Numbered from the stretch's first letter, positions 25,405-34,862 are shown. The stretch: 64,000 nt of DNA from an uncultured Bacilli bacterium (GCA_934096275.1 CAKOLK010000004.1:6981-70980); one strand, 5' to 3'. The notes: a model not told the origin generated them from the sequence alone. Numbers and translations: made by a program.

Positions 25405-25899
25405 TTATTTTTCTATATACGAAGTAAATACTACTTCTTTAGCATTATCATCTAAATTACTTAATTGATCTTTTAAAAAATCAGGTTTTATTGGTGATTT
25501 ATTTATTTCTATTAAATCAAACCATTTGAAAATTAAATTTTCGTTTTCTTCCACTCCGTCGAACTCTTCATTTTCAACTATCCATTCTTCAGGATTAACA
25601 TCAACTATATAACTGAAAATATATTGATGAAATTTAATATCATTAAAAGTGAAAAAGTATTCCGAAACACTATTACAATTTATTACATTGAATTTAGTAA
25701 CATTTAGTTCCTCTTGTAATTCGCGACAAATTGTTTCTTCTCCTTTTTCTCCTACTCTGATTTTTCCACCTGGTAATGCCCAAAATTCATCTTGTTTTCG
25801 CTTTTGAAATAACACCTTATTATTATTTTTAATTACTGCTACTGCTCTAATATTTAACAAATAATCTTCAATATTAATATTAATATCCTTATTCTTCAT
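25405..25899 (-). CDS. Nudix hydrolase (second of tandem pair)
   Basis: 164 aa. The Nudix box is GGKIRVGEKGEE then TICRELQEELNV (metal-binding REL.EE). Substrate unknown. It is a close paralogue of the 25904-26398 gene, with the same length and the same IRAVAVI start. Last gene of the eleven-gene operon that begins at 34724; no clear terminator is seen after it. Confidence 0.9.
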   Translation of the reverse strand: MKNKDININIEDYLLNIRAVAVIKNNNKVLFQKRKQDEFWALPGGKIRVGEKGEETICRELQEELNVTKFNVINCNSVSEYFFTFNDIKFHQYIFSYIVDVNPEEWIVENEEFDGVEENENLIFKWFDLIEINKSPIKPDFLKDQLSNLDDNAKEVVFTSYIEK

Positions 25900-25903
25900 A
25901 TAG

Positions 25904-26398
25904 TCATCTCCTTATTCTAGATTCTATCATATTTTCTTGCTCATTTTCAATAATGTTCTTTAGTATATCAATAATTTCTACTGGCACAATGTTATTACTG
26001 TTTAATTCATTGCTATTAAACCACGCATATTTTAAATGCTTTTGTTTTTCTACTCCATCGAAATACTTGCTGTTCTTTAATTTGCTATCGTTTTTTAATT
26101 TTGCTAAATACATAAACATGTATTCATGGAACTTTTCATTGTTATATTCAAAAAAGTTTTCTTTAACATCAAATAAATTTGATACCTCTACTTTTTCACC
26201 GATTTCTTCTTCTAGTTCTCTATTTATTGTTTCTTCTCCTTTTTCCAAAATTGCTACCTTTCCACCTGGCAATGCCCAAACCGGATCTGTTTCTCTCTTT
26301 TGAAATAATATAGCTCCATTATTAACAATAATAGCCACTGCTCTAACATTTACTCTTACATTACAAATTTTAAAAGTTATGTCTGTTTTTTCTGCCAT
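25904..26398 (-). CDS. Nudix hydrolase (first of tandem pair)
   Basis: 164 aa. The Nudix box is GGKVAILEKGEE then TINRELEEEIGE. The N-terminus (ICNVRVNVRAVAIIVNNGAI) and the region around EYMFMYLAKL match the downstream paralogue, so the pair arose by tandem duplication. It starts 3 nt after the HPr-kinase-like gene. It may clean up or hydrolyse a nucleotide-linked intermediate of the operon (inference). Confidence 0.9.
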   Translation of the reverse strand: MAEKTDITFKICNVRVNVRAVAIIVNNGAILFQKRETDPVWALPGGKVAILEKGEETINRELEEEIGEKVEVSNLFDVKENFFEYNNEKFHEYMFMYLAKLKNDSKLKNSKYFDGVEKQKHLKYAWFNSNELNSNNIVPVEIIDILKNIIENEQENMIESRIRR

Positions 26399-26401
26399 TT
26401 A

Positions 26402-27322
26402 TTAAAACCTCCTTCTAACGACACAATCGTCAACTTTGTCTATCACTTCTTTTTCCGTAGATTTCCCTTGCAACAATTCAAAACTAGTTATATCAGATAA
26501 ATCACAGTTATTATTATACTTTCCAATAATATCGTGTAAATATCCTTTTTGCTTAGGTATCGCGTCTTCGCGCATTACATTCGCTTTTATCAATTCATTA
26601 ACTGAATTAATATCTTTTATACAAATACCATTTATATTTCCGTCATATTTGCAAAAAACTATCGCACCTAGTTCAATATGAGATTTCATGTATGTGCCAA
26701 AGTATTTTGGAACTTCTTTGTTCTCTAAAAATTTCTTATTTATCTCTTCAATTGAATACGAGTCAAAATTAGAGAAACTTTTAATTATATCTTTTTCATT
26801 TATTCCCATTGAATATGGAATACCACACACAATTATCTTATCTCCATCATTCTTTATTGCTAACCTATCGTTAGCAATATATCCATATCCATTTTTTAAT
26901 AATTTCGATAATAATGTGGTCTTGCCACTTCCTGATTTTCCTGTAATAATTACACCTTTATTATCTTTCACAGCACAAGCACCATGCACTATTGTATATC
27001 CTTTTTGTTCAAAAATCTTTACTGCCGTTGTAGTAAAAATTCTTTTTATAAATAATTCTTTCGTTTTATCAAAATATGGAATATTGATATTTAATTCTTT
27101 GGTATTTCCGTTTATGTAATTGTCAGTAGAGTCGTACCTTTCACGATCAATATAATCAAATGATAATGGTATTCCAACTAAAAAATTTATTTCATAATCA
27201 ATACCTTTAGATACATCATTGTAATAACTTCCAAACATATCATTTAAATAGTTTATTATTTTCGAATTATCACTATTAACTTTAATAGACATATCATTAC
27301 AGGCAAAAACTATGCTTCCCAC
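26402..27322 (-). CDS. HPr kinase-like P-loop protein
   Basis: About 306 aa from GTG 27322 (TTG 27325 is also possible), with GGGAGG upstream. The centre reads IVHGACAVKDNKGVIITGKSG with the P-loop GKSGSGKTTLLSKLL, then GYIANDRLAI and GIPYSMGI, which is the layout of HPr Ser kinase-like proteins that accompany peptide-modification and surface-polymer clusters. It lacks the N-terminal domain of true HprK and is not near ptsH, so HPr is not the likely substrate. Its C-terminal VVRRRF is caused by the next gene's Shine-Dalgarno. Confidence 0.8.
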   Translation of the reverse strand: MGSIVFACNDMSIKVNSDNSKIINYLNDMFGSYYNDVSKGIDYEINFLVGIPLSFDYIDRERYDSTDNYINGNTKELNINIPYFDKTKELFIKRIFTTTAVKIFEQKGYTIVHGACAVKDNKGVIITGKSGSGKTTLLSKLLKNGYGYIANDRLAIKNDGDKIIVCGIPYSMGINEKDIIKSFSNFDSYSIEEINKKFLENKEVPKYFGTYMKSHIELGAIVFCKYDGNINGICIKDINSVNELIKANVMREDAIPKQKGYLHDIIGKYNNNCDLSDITSFELLQGKSTEKEVIDKVDDCVVRRRF

Positions 27323-27387
27323 CAAAACATTCCTCCCTTAATTAAGTTTAATATATTATACATTTATATTACTATAAGTAATATTTG

Positions 27388-28380
27388 TTATTTTAATTTT
27401 CTAGTTCTTTGGTATTCTTGTTTAACATCATTATCCATTATTTCGGAAATAAATTCATCATTTAATTCAACCATAAACATTATGTCATCAACTAATTCAT
27501 CAACATCTATTTTCAATTTTCTGCAAATAGACTGTAATTTAGTAATTAAAACATTTCTATTCATTTGATTAAGATCCGAAAAATTAATAACATTGATGAT
27601 TTTGTCTTTATAATCACAATATTCTAGAATTTGATCTAAATGATCCAACCTTATATATGCTCTTTTTTCTTCTTCTTTTGTAAAAATAGTAGCTTTATAT
27701 CCTGTTAGCAACTTATGACTGTATGGATATAACATTTCCCCAACATTTTGTACTAAGTATTCTGGATTAAATCTTTGGTATACTAAATGAGGATAATTTG
27801 TGTATGAATATGGACTGATGCCATACATATTAACTGCATACGGGTAATTATTATTAGAAGCATTATAAGTAATTTTGATATTTTGATTCTGATTTGGAGT
27901 GATATTATATTCACCATTTTCTAAAAAAGTTAACGGCACTTGAATTTTTAATCCCGGATCAAATATTGTATATTTTACGTTATCTCTATCTAAAGCAGGA
28001 TATATTAATGATACATGTGCCTCTTTTATTTTTTTATCACCACACTCTAAAGCATATTCTCTAGCCTGATGAGACAAATAACTAGCATCTATATCTATTT
28101 TTTTTAATTCTTCTTTCAACAGTCTAGCAAGATATACACAATTAAATTGTGATTTTTCAAATTCTTCGATTGATACACTATTATAAGCATCAAGTAGTGA
28201 AGTTTTATACACTTTTCGTAACAATGTAAGCATATCAAAAGTACTTACAGAATTTTCCTCTAATACTTTATCTATTAAAGGTGTTGCAGTTTTAATCTTC
28301 TCCTCGTTATACCGTTCTAAATTATCACGATCTAATTTATTCTTAATAATTGGAGAAGCATCATCTCTATTAATAATCAT
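27388..28380 (-). CDS. Cysteine acyltransferase/transglutaminase-like protein
   Basis: 330 aa. I see a Cys-His-Asp set in the order of arylamine N-acetyltransferases and transglutaminases: Cys in FNCVYLARLL (about residue 100), His in IKEAHVSLIYPALD and Asp in YTIFDPGLKIQ. The middle (residues 150-240) is Tyr/Asn-rich, and the C-terminal third (LDQILEYCDYKDKIINVINF onward) is helical. The exact family is not known to me. It sits between a kinase-like gene and the HPr-kinase-like gene. Confidence 0.65.
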   Translation of the reverse strand: MIINRDDASPIIKNKLDRDNLERYNEEKIKTATPLIDKVLEENSVSTFDMLTLLRKVYKTSLLDAYNSVSIEEFEKSQFNCVYLARLLKEELKKIDIDASYLSHQAREYALECGDKKIKEAHVSLIYPALDRDNVKYTIFDPGLKIQVPLTFLENGEYNITPNQNQNIKITYNASNNNYPYAVNMYGISPYSYTNYPHLVYQRFNPEYLVQNVGEMLYPYSHKLLTGYKATIFTKEEEKRAYIRLDHLDQILEYCDYKDKIINVINFSDLNQMNRNVLITKLQSICRKLKIDVDELVDDIMFMVELNDEFISEIMDNDVKQEYQRTRKLK

Positions 28381-28396
28381 ACAAATTCCTCCTTAG

Positions 28397-29176
28397 TTAT
28401 GTTCTCCTTCGAACAACTACAGATTTATCTTCAGGATATTTAGAAATTTTTTCCATTGAATAAGAACTAATATTGTTTTTCATATTTTTATATGACAAAT
28501 CAGAAGATAAATAATCGACAATTTGACTTAGTTTATATAGATACACATGTTTCAAATCAGTTATATCTAAAATAAAATCTAATTTTTCTTTCAATATCAA
28601 ATTAAACTTTCTAAATATAATACTAGCTTCTTCTTTTGTTTTATATTCTAAAAACGGCATAATAGCATAACCCAAAATACCTGCTAATTGAATATTTTTA
28701 TCTAAATAACTGTCTCTATATTGTTTCAAATTCTCTGAATTTGATTCTCTTATTTTATCTTTATATAAAGCTGGTGTTAAATCAACATAATATATTTCAT
28801 CATCTTTCAAAATAAAATTCTTCATATTCCAATCAAGACATAAGTTATCATTTGGTTCTGATTTTTGATACACATCAATAAACTTATCGAATACTTTTAT
28901 TTTTTCATTAATACTGCTATTCTTGTCATTTAGTATACTTTGTATAGTCCTACCATCTATGAATTCTTGAATTAACACCACATAATCAGAACAATCGAAA
29001 GAAGAAAAAATTCGAGCAGTTTTTATTCCTAATTCATTAATATCTTTCGCATATTCTTCTGGTGTTCTTGAATTCATTTCCTCCATAACTTGATTCGAAA
29101 TTTCGCTATCTCTTCTAGATATTTTCATAACACGATTATCAAGTTTAATAATATTATTAAATAATCCACCTTCCAT
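28397..29176 (-). CDS. Kinase-like (APH/protein-kinase fold) protein
   Basis: 259 aa. An N-lobe with IIKLDNRVMKISRRDSE is followed by the hinge region VVLIQEFIDGRTIQS, the catalytic-like NLCLDWNMKNFILKDD and the metal-site-like YYVDLTPAL. The second half is helical. The standard HxD is replaced by LDW, so activity is not certain. The gene starts inside the end of the upstream APH-like gene (overlap 29157-29176), so the two are coupled. Confidence 0.65.
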   Translation of the reverse strand: MEGGLFNNIIKLDNRVMKISRRDSEISNQVMEEMNSRTPEEYAKDINELGIKTARIFSSFDCSDYVVLIQEFIDGRTIQSILNDKNSSINEKIKVFDKFIDVYQKSEPNDNLCLDWNMKNFILKDDEIYYVDLTPALYKDKIRESNSENLKQYRDSYLDKNIQLAGILGYAIMPFLEYKTKEEASIIFRKFNLILKEKLDFILDITDLKHVYLYKLSQIVDYLSSDLSYKNMKNNISSYSMEKISKYPEDKSVVVRRRT

Positions 29177-30029
29177 CTTTTATTTCCCCCAAACATTTCA
29201 CTACTATTGAATAGTTTAATTTATAAAAATCACTATCTGTTTGATTATTAATACAGCACCAATAAAGTGATGTATACGAATCAAAAAAACTATAAAATTT
29301 TAATTTATCATGAAAGTCACTTTCAATACTCCGATTTGATTTATATCCCTTTAAAAATACATCAAAATTATTTTTATTAAATATTCTGTTTATCTTTACA
29401 AAATCAAATACATAATCTCCATTTTTCATACTTTCAAAATCAATAACGCCTGTACGACTCTTTTTATCAATTATTACATTACCAACTCTAAAATCCATAT
29501 GAACTAGAGAATCTTTGTAATTATTTATTAAATTTTTATCAATATATGATTTCAAAAAATTAACAATTAATTGATTATCTTCCTCACCAAATAAATTACG
29601 TAACTGAGTTTCTGTTTTTTCTATACATGATATTAAGTAATTTATCCAATCTGTTTTTTTGAATATTAACCTACAATTATGTATTACAGATAATACTTTC
29701 CCAATGTTAAATATCTCTTTCTCGGTTAAATTATTACATTCTTCATCATATATATTTTTTCCATCAAAATACGAAATAATATTGTATTCATAATTATTAT
29801 ATGATCCACTATATAAAACTTTAGATGTAGGAATAAAACAATATAAATAATTGTAATATTTCTTTTCATTTAACCTTTTTTTTCTGCTTTTATAAATTTT
29901 AAAAACATACTTTTTTCTTTTGGTTTTTACTATATATACATTTGAGTTATATGAATTAGTCCCCTCAGTAATCTCTAATGGCTCAATCCTATGCTTTTTA
30001 AGAATATGGATTAGTTCTTCTCTTTTCAT
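29157..30029 (-). CDS. Aminoglycoside/choline kinase-family phosphotransferase
   Basis: 290 aa. APH fold: nucleotide-binding strands NVYIVKTKRKKYVFKIYKS, catalytic HMDFRVGNVII and metal site GVIDFESMKNGD. In this family the substrate may be choline, ethanolamine, a sugar or a small molecule. Given the glycosyltransferase and nucleotidyltransferase beside it, a sugar or polymer-decorating substrate is likely (inference). Confidence 0.85.
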   Translation of the reverse strand: MKREELIHILKKHRIEPLEITEGTNSYNSNVYIVKTKRKKYVFKIYKSRKKRLNEKKYYNYLYCFIPTSKVLYSGSYNNYEYNIISYFDGKNIYDEECNNLTEKEIFNIGKVLSVIHNCRLIFKKTDWINYLISCIEKTETQLRNLFGEEDNQLIVNFLKSYIDKNLINNYKDSLVHMDFRVGNVIIDKKSRTGVIDFESMKNGDYVFDFVKINRIFNKNNFDVFLKGYKSNRSIESDFHDKLKFYSFFDSYTSLYWCCINNQTDSDFYKLNYSIVVKCLGEIKDGRWII

Positions 30030-30031
30030 AA

Positions 30032-31336
30032 TTACCTCTCTGTTTTCTTATATTTTATTTCTCTTTTGCTGATTTTACTAACTATTAATCTTTTTATGTA
30101 TATTATAAACCCAAATGGTCTAAAGAAAAACCAAATTGGAGAAATAATAAATGCAATTAATGAGCTTGTTTTCTTATCTTTTCTAAAATCATAGTATTTC
30201 ATATTTATATAAGAAGCAATACACCAAAGATAAGGTATGGATAATAATAACCAAAAATATATATTAAAATTACATGTAACTATAGAATAAACATAATAAA
30301 AAACTATAAACCAAGGTATAATAGTAAAAACAATAATATTGCCTGATCCTGCAATGAACATTTTTATTCTGCCATATAGATTTCTTCCTTTTGCTTTCTT
30401 TATTTCAGAAATATATGTAGATATTCCTTTAAAAATCAAAACTGCACTATTCATATAATCATATAGCCTATTTGGTATTAATGAATAATTATATGCAGGT
30501 AAATAGGCAAAGGATGATCCTTTAATTGATAATCTATACCCTAAAGTAAGATCGTCTACAAAAATAGGAAATTTATCATTTTCTAACAAAGTTGATAATT
30601 TTATATGCATACATGCTCCCATACAATATTGTGGAACTTTTAATTTTGTTAATGAGCATATTAATAATTTTGTTTTTTCGATAGCAATAGATCTGATTGT
30701 ATGATGTAACGCATACAACAATAAAATAATTTTACTTTTTTGATATGAAAACTCTTCATAATTTTTAAAACATAGCGGCACTTGCTGAATCACATCAAGA
30801 TCTTTCTTCATAGTAGCTACTTTATTTAAACAATCAAATGTATGTAAATCAGGCTGAGAATCAAAATCGAAAACTGATATATAAGTATTATTGGCGTCAA
30901 TTTTAAATTCCTCCTGAATTCTTTCAACAGCATAATTCATTTGTGAAGATTTATTTCCGTCAGTTTCTGGATAATGATAATGAATAAATCTCTTATCCTT
31001 TATCTTTTTCAAATAGTTTTCTACTACTTTGTTTGTTGTATCTTCTTTTATTTTATTATTCTTAAACTCTAGTTCTTCTTTTTCAGTTGTAATGATAATA
31101 AATTTTATATTTCCTTTGTATTTAATTTGTTTAAACCAATCAATTGTAGAGGCAACTATTTTCTGCTCTTTCAATGCTGGAAGTAATACAAATATATCTT
31201 TGTTTTGATTATTAGTAACTGTTTTTAGCTTTCTAAGATACAATCTTTCAAAAAATATAGAGACAACTGTAAAGAAGAAGCCAAAAAAATATACTATAAA
31301 AATTACAAAAGCTATCATGCTAAATACATTATTCAT
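30032..31336 (-). CDS. Membrane glycosyltransferase, family GT2-like
   Basis: 434 aa. One N-terminal membrane helix (IAFVIFIVYFFGFFFTVVSI), a GT-A domain (IFVLLPALKEQKIVASTIDW, the DxD-type FDFDSQPD, DDLTLGYRLSIKG), then three or four membrane helices. It would transfer a sugar at the inner membrane face to a lipid or polymer. It overlaps the fusion enzyme upstream by 8 nt, which shows close coupling. Confidence 0.85.
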   Translation of the reverse strand: MNNVFSMIAFVIFIVYFFGFFFTVVSIFFERLYLRKLKTVTNNQNKDIFVLLPALKEQKIVASTIDWFKQIKYKGNIKFIIITTEKEELEFKNNKIKEDTTNKVVENYLKKIKDKRFIHYHYPETDGNKSSQMNYAVERIQEEFKIDANNTYISVFDFDSQPDLHTFDCLNKVATMKKDLDVIQQVPLCFKNYEEFSYQKSKIILLLYALHHTIRSIAIEKTKLLICSLTKLKVPQYCMGACMHIKLSTLLENDKFPIFVDDLTLGYRLSIKGSSFAYLPAYNYSLIPNRLYDYMNSAVLIFKGISTYISEIKKAKGRNLYGRIKMFIAGSGNIIVFTIIPWFIVFYYVYSIVTCNFNIYFWLLLSIPYLWCIASYINMKYYDFRKDKKTSSLIAFIISPIWFFFRPFGFIIYIKRLIVSKISKREIKYKKTER

Positions 31337-32978
31337 TTAAATTTCTCCTTTCTAATTGGTTGTTTAATATTTCAATTCCTCTCGAAAAGAATGCAATTTG
31401 TCTATCTGGATAATCATTATGTAAAGGAAGCATTGATATGAATAGCAATCCTTCAATCAATTCAATATCATCAACGTTAAATCCTTTTTCTACTAATACT
31501 CGATCAAGACTTAAATATTCTAAATCTTTGTAAAACTTTAAATTAATATCACACTTATCATTTGTTGTAATCTCTGAAATTTCAAACAAATCATTTGTAA
31601 TCTCATCATATCTACCGTGATAACAATGTCTTATTTTTGCTAAATCATATCTGTAATCACCATATATAGTATCAATCCCAAAATCACCTCTTGGATCTAT
31701 GAGTTTGAAAAGCATATTGCGTGGAGAGAATAAAATGTTTGAAAAAGCAGGATCACCATGTATTATACTTATATAATTAATTGAATTTTCACATATTTCT
31801 AATATTGAATTTTCAAGCCTTTCTAATAAAGGAAATATTCCATAATACTCTTGATTATTAATGAATACCTTCTCTTTGTTAATAATATCAGTTCTAGCCC
31901 ATTCATTTATCCTATTATATGTTTTATCGATTAAAATAGCTTTTAATAACTTTTTAAATTTTTCATCGTTCAATTGATTACTTTTATATAAATCAATCAT
32001 TTTTTCCATTAGACTAGTAAAAATATAAATTTTACTATATTCAGATAAAGGATAAAAAGTAAAATACTCTGATAATGTCAAATAATCATAAAATTCTATG
32101 CCGTATTCATCTTGAAATCTATCGCTATCATAAAATTTAGGACTAGTTTTTTCAAAATCTGTGTTTTTTGTATATTTAAACCAATTTATTTCGGAAGTAA
32201 TTTTTGGATATATGCTTTTTTTGTGTAAAACACCAAGTTGATCTAAATACAATGTGTTAAAAAATCTACAATTAAAATTATTTTTATTTGTTTTCATATA
32301 TCCATCTAAAGATCCTATATCTTCCCAATCATTTATTTTTTGAATACATATGTTCTCATGTTCATGATACTTTTGAAAATATGATGACAATTGGTATTCT
32401 CCATGTATTTTTTCTATTTTTTCATTTAAAACAGAACTCAATAATTTCGAATTTTTAAAATAATATAATCCAATAGCCGCATCATTTGTATCGACATTAA
32501 TTTCTGGCTTATCAAATATATTTGTTATTTTATTAGAATTTGATTCAATCATACAATACTTACTTTTTTCATCATCTACACTACTAACCCCTATCCAACT
32601 ATTATCATAGTTATCGGGATAAGTACATAATGTATCCCCTAATAAAAGTATAACTGATTTATCTTCCGTAATTTTATCCGCTACCAAAGACAAAGCAGAT
32701 CCTGGACCAGAAAAATCATTTTGAATAATATATTTAATATTTAATTTTATGTTAGAAAAAGACCTCTCCATAAAATCTTTAATTATATTTATATTATCGT
32801 TATTCACCACAAAAATAATATCTCTTAATCCTTCTTTAATTAATGGAATAATCATATTATAAATTGCAGGTTTTTGCTTTATACTTAATAGACATTTAGG
32901 AAATCCAATAGTTAACGGATATAACCTAGTTCCCTTTCCTGCAATCAATATTACCAATTGTTTATTTTTATGTTTCAT
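31329..32978 (-). CDS. Bifunctional nucleotidyltransferase and APH-like kinase
   Basis: 549 aa. Residues 1 to about 235 are a sugar/choline-phosphate nucleotidyltransferase (LVILIAGKGTRLYPLT, PKCLLSIKQKPAIYNMI, LLLGDTL, INDWEDIGSLDGY). From about 290 on is a phosphotransferase of the APH fold (ISIIHGDPAFSNILF, KLIDPRGDFG, YDLAKIRH). Fusions of this kind activate a metabolite as an NDP derivative next to EcbF/BcbF phosphatases in capsule-type loci. The substrate is not known. Confidence 0.88.
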   Translation of the reverse strand: MKHKNKQLVILIAGKGTRLYPLTIGFPKCLLSIKQKPAIYNMIIPLIKEGLRDIIFVVNNDNINIIKDFMERSFSNIKLNIKYIIQNDFSGPGSALSLVADKITEDKSVILLLGDTLCTYPDNYDNSWIGVSSVDDEKSKYCMIESNSNKITNIFDKPEINVDTNDAAIGLYYFKNSKLLSSVLNEKIEKIHGEYQLSSYFQKYHEHENICIQKINDWEDIGSLDGYMKTNKNNFNCRFFNTLYLDQLGVLHKKSIYPKITSEINWFKYTKNTDFEKTSPKFYDSDRFQDEYGIEFYDYLTLSEYFTFYPLSEYSKIYIFTSLMEKMIDLYKSNQLNDEKFKKLLKAILIDKTYNRINEWARTDIINKEKVFINNQEYYGIFPLLERLENSILEICENSINYISIIHGDPAFSNILFSPRNMLFKLIDPRGDFGIDTIYGDYRYDLAKIRHCYHGRYDEITNDLFEISEITTNDKCDINLKFYKDLEYLSLDRVLVEKGFNVDDIELIEGLLFISMLPLHNDYPDRQIAFFSRGIEILNNQLERRNLNE

Positions 32979-32980
32979 TT

Positions 32981-33820
32981 TTATCTCCTTAACATTCTTA
33001 TAAAATCATCACTATCACTATCATCTAGTCCTAGTTTTGGAGTGGCTGTTTCATTATGAAAATCACTACCACAAGTTTGATATAACGACAACTCTTTAAC
33101 TATTGATTTGAGAAATTGTACTTGATCAGAAGTAGTTTTATCTAAATTGTTTATTTCTATTCCTTGTATTCCTTTATCAATCAATTTGTATATATATTCT
33201 TTTGTCTCTTCTTCTGATAATTTTAATGAGAATGGATGTGCCATAATTGAATATCCTCCACTTTCTTTTATCACCTGAATTACTTCTTCAATTGTTGGGG
33301 CATATTTCTTAACATAACATGGCGATTCTTTGCTTGTATATAAATACCCTGCTTCTATATAATCTGTTGCATAACCATTTTCGATCATCCACTTAGTGAT
33401 GCCTCTCTTGTTAATATTACCATCTTCAGAAACTTCAATTAATTTTTTGGTATCTATTTCGATATCATAAATATATCTAATATTATCTATTATTTGTTTA
33501 GTTATTTCTGTGTTCTTTTCTTTTACTACTGAATTAAGATTCAGTATCCTTTCTTTATTTTTAATACCATATCCTAAAATATGTAAAAACCTATGTTCAA
33601 CCACATCAAACTCAATTGCCTCAATTATATCCACTTTTTGTTCCGCATTATACTTGTTTTTATATGCTTTGTTAATATTACTAACATTTAATTCATCAAT
33701 ATAATTATGATCAGTAAATGCAACTATATCAAAATTGTTATCATTAAAATATTTTAATAATTCTAACTTATCATATTTCCCATCAGAACATTTTGTATGA
33801 ATATGCAAATCATATTTCAT
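32981..33820 (-). CDS. PHP-domain phosphoesterase
   Basis: 279 aa. The metal-binding motifs are YDLHIHTKCSDGK, FTDHNYID, the Glu in DIIEAIEFD, YSIMAHPFSL and TCGSDFHNE, which is a complete set for a PHP (TrpH-like) phosphoesterase acting on phosphorylated small molecules or short nucleotides. It lies between the fusion enzyme and the EcbF-like phosphatase. Confidence 0.9.
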   Translation of the reverse strand: MKYDLHIHTKCSDGKYDKLELLKYFNDNNFDIVAFTDHNYIDELNVSNINKAYKNKYNAEQKVDIIEAIEFDVVEHRFLHILGYGIKNKERILNLNSVVKEKNTEITKQIIDNIRYIYDIEIDTKKLIEVSEDGNINKRGITKWMIENGYATDYIEAGYLYTSKESPCYVKKYAPTIEEVIQVIKESGGYSIMAHPFSLKLSEEETKEYIYKLIDKGIQGIEINNLDKTTSDQVQFLKSIVKELSLYQTCGSDFHNETATPKLGLDDSDSDDFIRMLRR

Positions 33821-33824
33821 AACA

Positions 33825-34196
33825 TTACCTCCTCAAAAGTTCGTGTATTTCTGTTATTTCCATATTTAAAAGTTCACTAGGTCTTATAGTTTTATCATCA
33901 ACATAGAAACCATTTTTACCTGCCCATGGTTTTCCAAATATTATTTCATCATATGGAATGTCCCATTTTTCTAGCCATTTCTCCAATATAGGTTTTGTGT
34001 TTTTTAGTATCAAATCTATATTACCATCATAGGTTCTCATGTTTCTAGCAGTAAATAAAACTATTCTATACCCTTGTTCTTTTAATGCATTCATTTTTTT
34101 TATAATATCTTCAAATGGTATTAAATCCTCATATTTCTCTGTATCTTTTTTTATGGGACATATAGTACCATCTATATCAAAAATTATTGAGTTCAT
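33825..34196 (-). CDS. HAD phosphatase, EcbF/BcbF capsule-biosynthesis type
   Basis: 123 aa. HAD motifs are IIFDIDGTICP, VLFTARN and FYVDDKTIRPSEL. The block LEKWDIPYDEIIFGKPWAGKN is that of the small EcbF-BcbF group found in capsule loci. It starts at the stop of the upstream HAD gene (34197). This is the best pointer to a polysaccharide or surface-polymer role for the operon. Confidence 0.87.
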   Translation of the reverse strand: MNSIIFDIDGTICPIKKDTEKYEDLIPFEDIIKKMNALKEQGYRIVLFTARNMRTYDGNIDLILKNTKPILEKWLEKWDIPYDEIIFGKPWAGKNGFYVDDKTIRPSELLNMEITEIHELLRR

Positions 34197-34724
34197 CTAA
34201 TCTCCACCTATTATTTTTTTTATTTCATTCCAATTAGTAACTTTATACTTATAGTTTGGATATTTATTCTTATCATCAAATAATAAATATCTAACTTGGT
34301 CTTTTAGTTCATCAATTATATATTCACTATCGTCTATCATAATATCTATTTTATTTTCAAGACAAGCTGATAATTTATGTTTTTCTGTTAAAATCAGCTT
34401 ATCACATGGGACATTATTCTTATCAAGACTGTTTTTAGTGAATTTATACATATAATCACAGTATTCATTACTTCTTGCAGTAATTATAAATATTTCATTA
34501 CCTTTTTCTTTTAGTTCATTTAAAACATCTAAACAATTAGACTTTAGTTTAACATCACTAAATATTTTCCCAAAATTATTTCTAATAAAATCTAACCGAT
34601 TATCTTTATTACTCCACAACTCTTCTTCAGTAATATTATTTTTTAAAATGTATTCTTTTTGATACTTTTTATACTGCTCATCAGTACAAAAAATTGTATT
34701 ATCTAAATCTACTCCTATTCTCAT
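34197..34724 (-). CDS. HAD-family 5'-nucleotidase-like phosphatase
   Basis: 175 aa. Motif I is IGVDLDNTIFC, motif II IFIITARS, and the motif III/IV region is IMIDDSEYIIDEL. It resembles small nucleotidase-like HADs (NT5C/YorS type). First full-size gene of the operon, with GGAGGTAA before the ATG and the terminator at 34744-34784 just upstream. Confidence 0.85.
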   Translation of the reverse strand: MRIGVDLDNTIFCTDEQYKKYQKEYILKNNITEEELWSNKDNRLDFIRNNFGKIFSDVKLKSNCLDVLNELKEKGNEIFIITARSNEYCDYMYKFTKNSLDKNNVPCDKLILTEKHKLSACLENKIDIMIDDSEYIIDELKDQVRYLLFDDKNKYPNYKYKVTNWNEIKKIIGGD

Positions 34725-34743
34725 AATTTACCTCCATAAATAG

Positions 34744-34784
34744 AAAAAATGACACTATAAACATCATAATCAAATAGTGTCATT
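34744..34784 (-). terminator. Intrinsic terminator/attenuator ahead of the 25.4-34.7 kb operon
   Basis: AATGACACTA (arm 34748-34757) pairs with TAGTGTCATT (34775-34784), then TTTTTTC on the minus strand. It lies 3' of the leader peptide, whose last codons run into the hairpin, and about 20 nt before the first enzyme gene. Read-through would be needed to express the operon. Confidence 0.75.
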
Positions 34785-34862
34785 GGATAACGAAAACAAT
34801 CTATAATACATAGATATTAAAAAGAAATATATAAATAATATGAAAGTCATTAAACTTATCAT
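34770..34862 (-). CDS. 30-aa hydrophobic leader or micropeptide
   Basis: ATG 34862 with AAAGGGTGA upstream; TGA at 34770. After MIS it is one hydrophobic helix rich in Phe, Leu, Ile and Tyr, followed by RLFSLSNDTI. It is the first cistron after a consensus promoter, and its stop codon lies in the loop side of a terminator, as in attenuation leaders. It could also be a stand-alone membrane micropeptide or type I toxin. Confidence 0.55.
   Translation of the reverse strand: MISLMTFILFIYFFLISMYYRLFSLSNDTI

Noticed and set aside
26402..27322. True HPr kinase/phosphorylase (hprK).
   Set aside because: The P-loop is present but the N-terminal HprK domain is missing and the genes around it are not ptsH, lgt or similar.
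26402..34196. Many proteins of the 25.4-34.7 kb operon end in RR or RRx, as if sharing a C-terminal tag.
   Set aside because: The Arg codons are AGA AGG AGG, i.e. the Shine-Dalgarno of the next gene lying inside the end of the previous gene. It is a by-product of tight packing.
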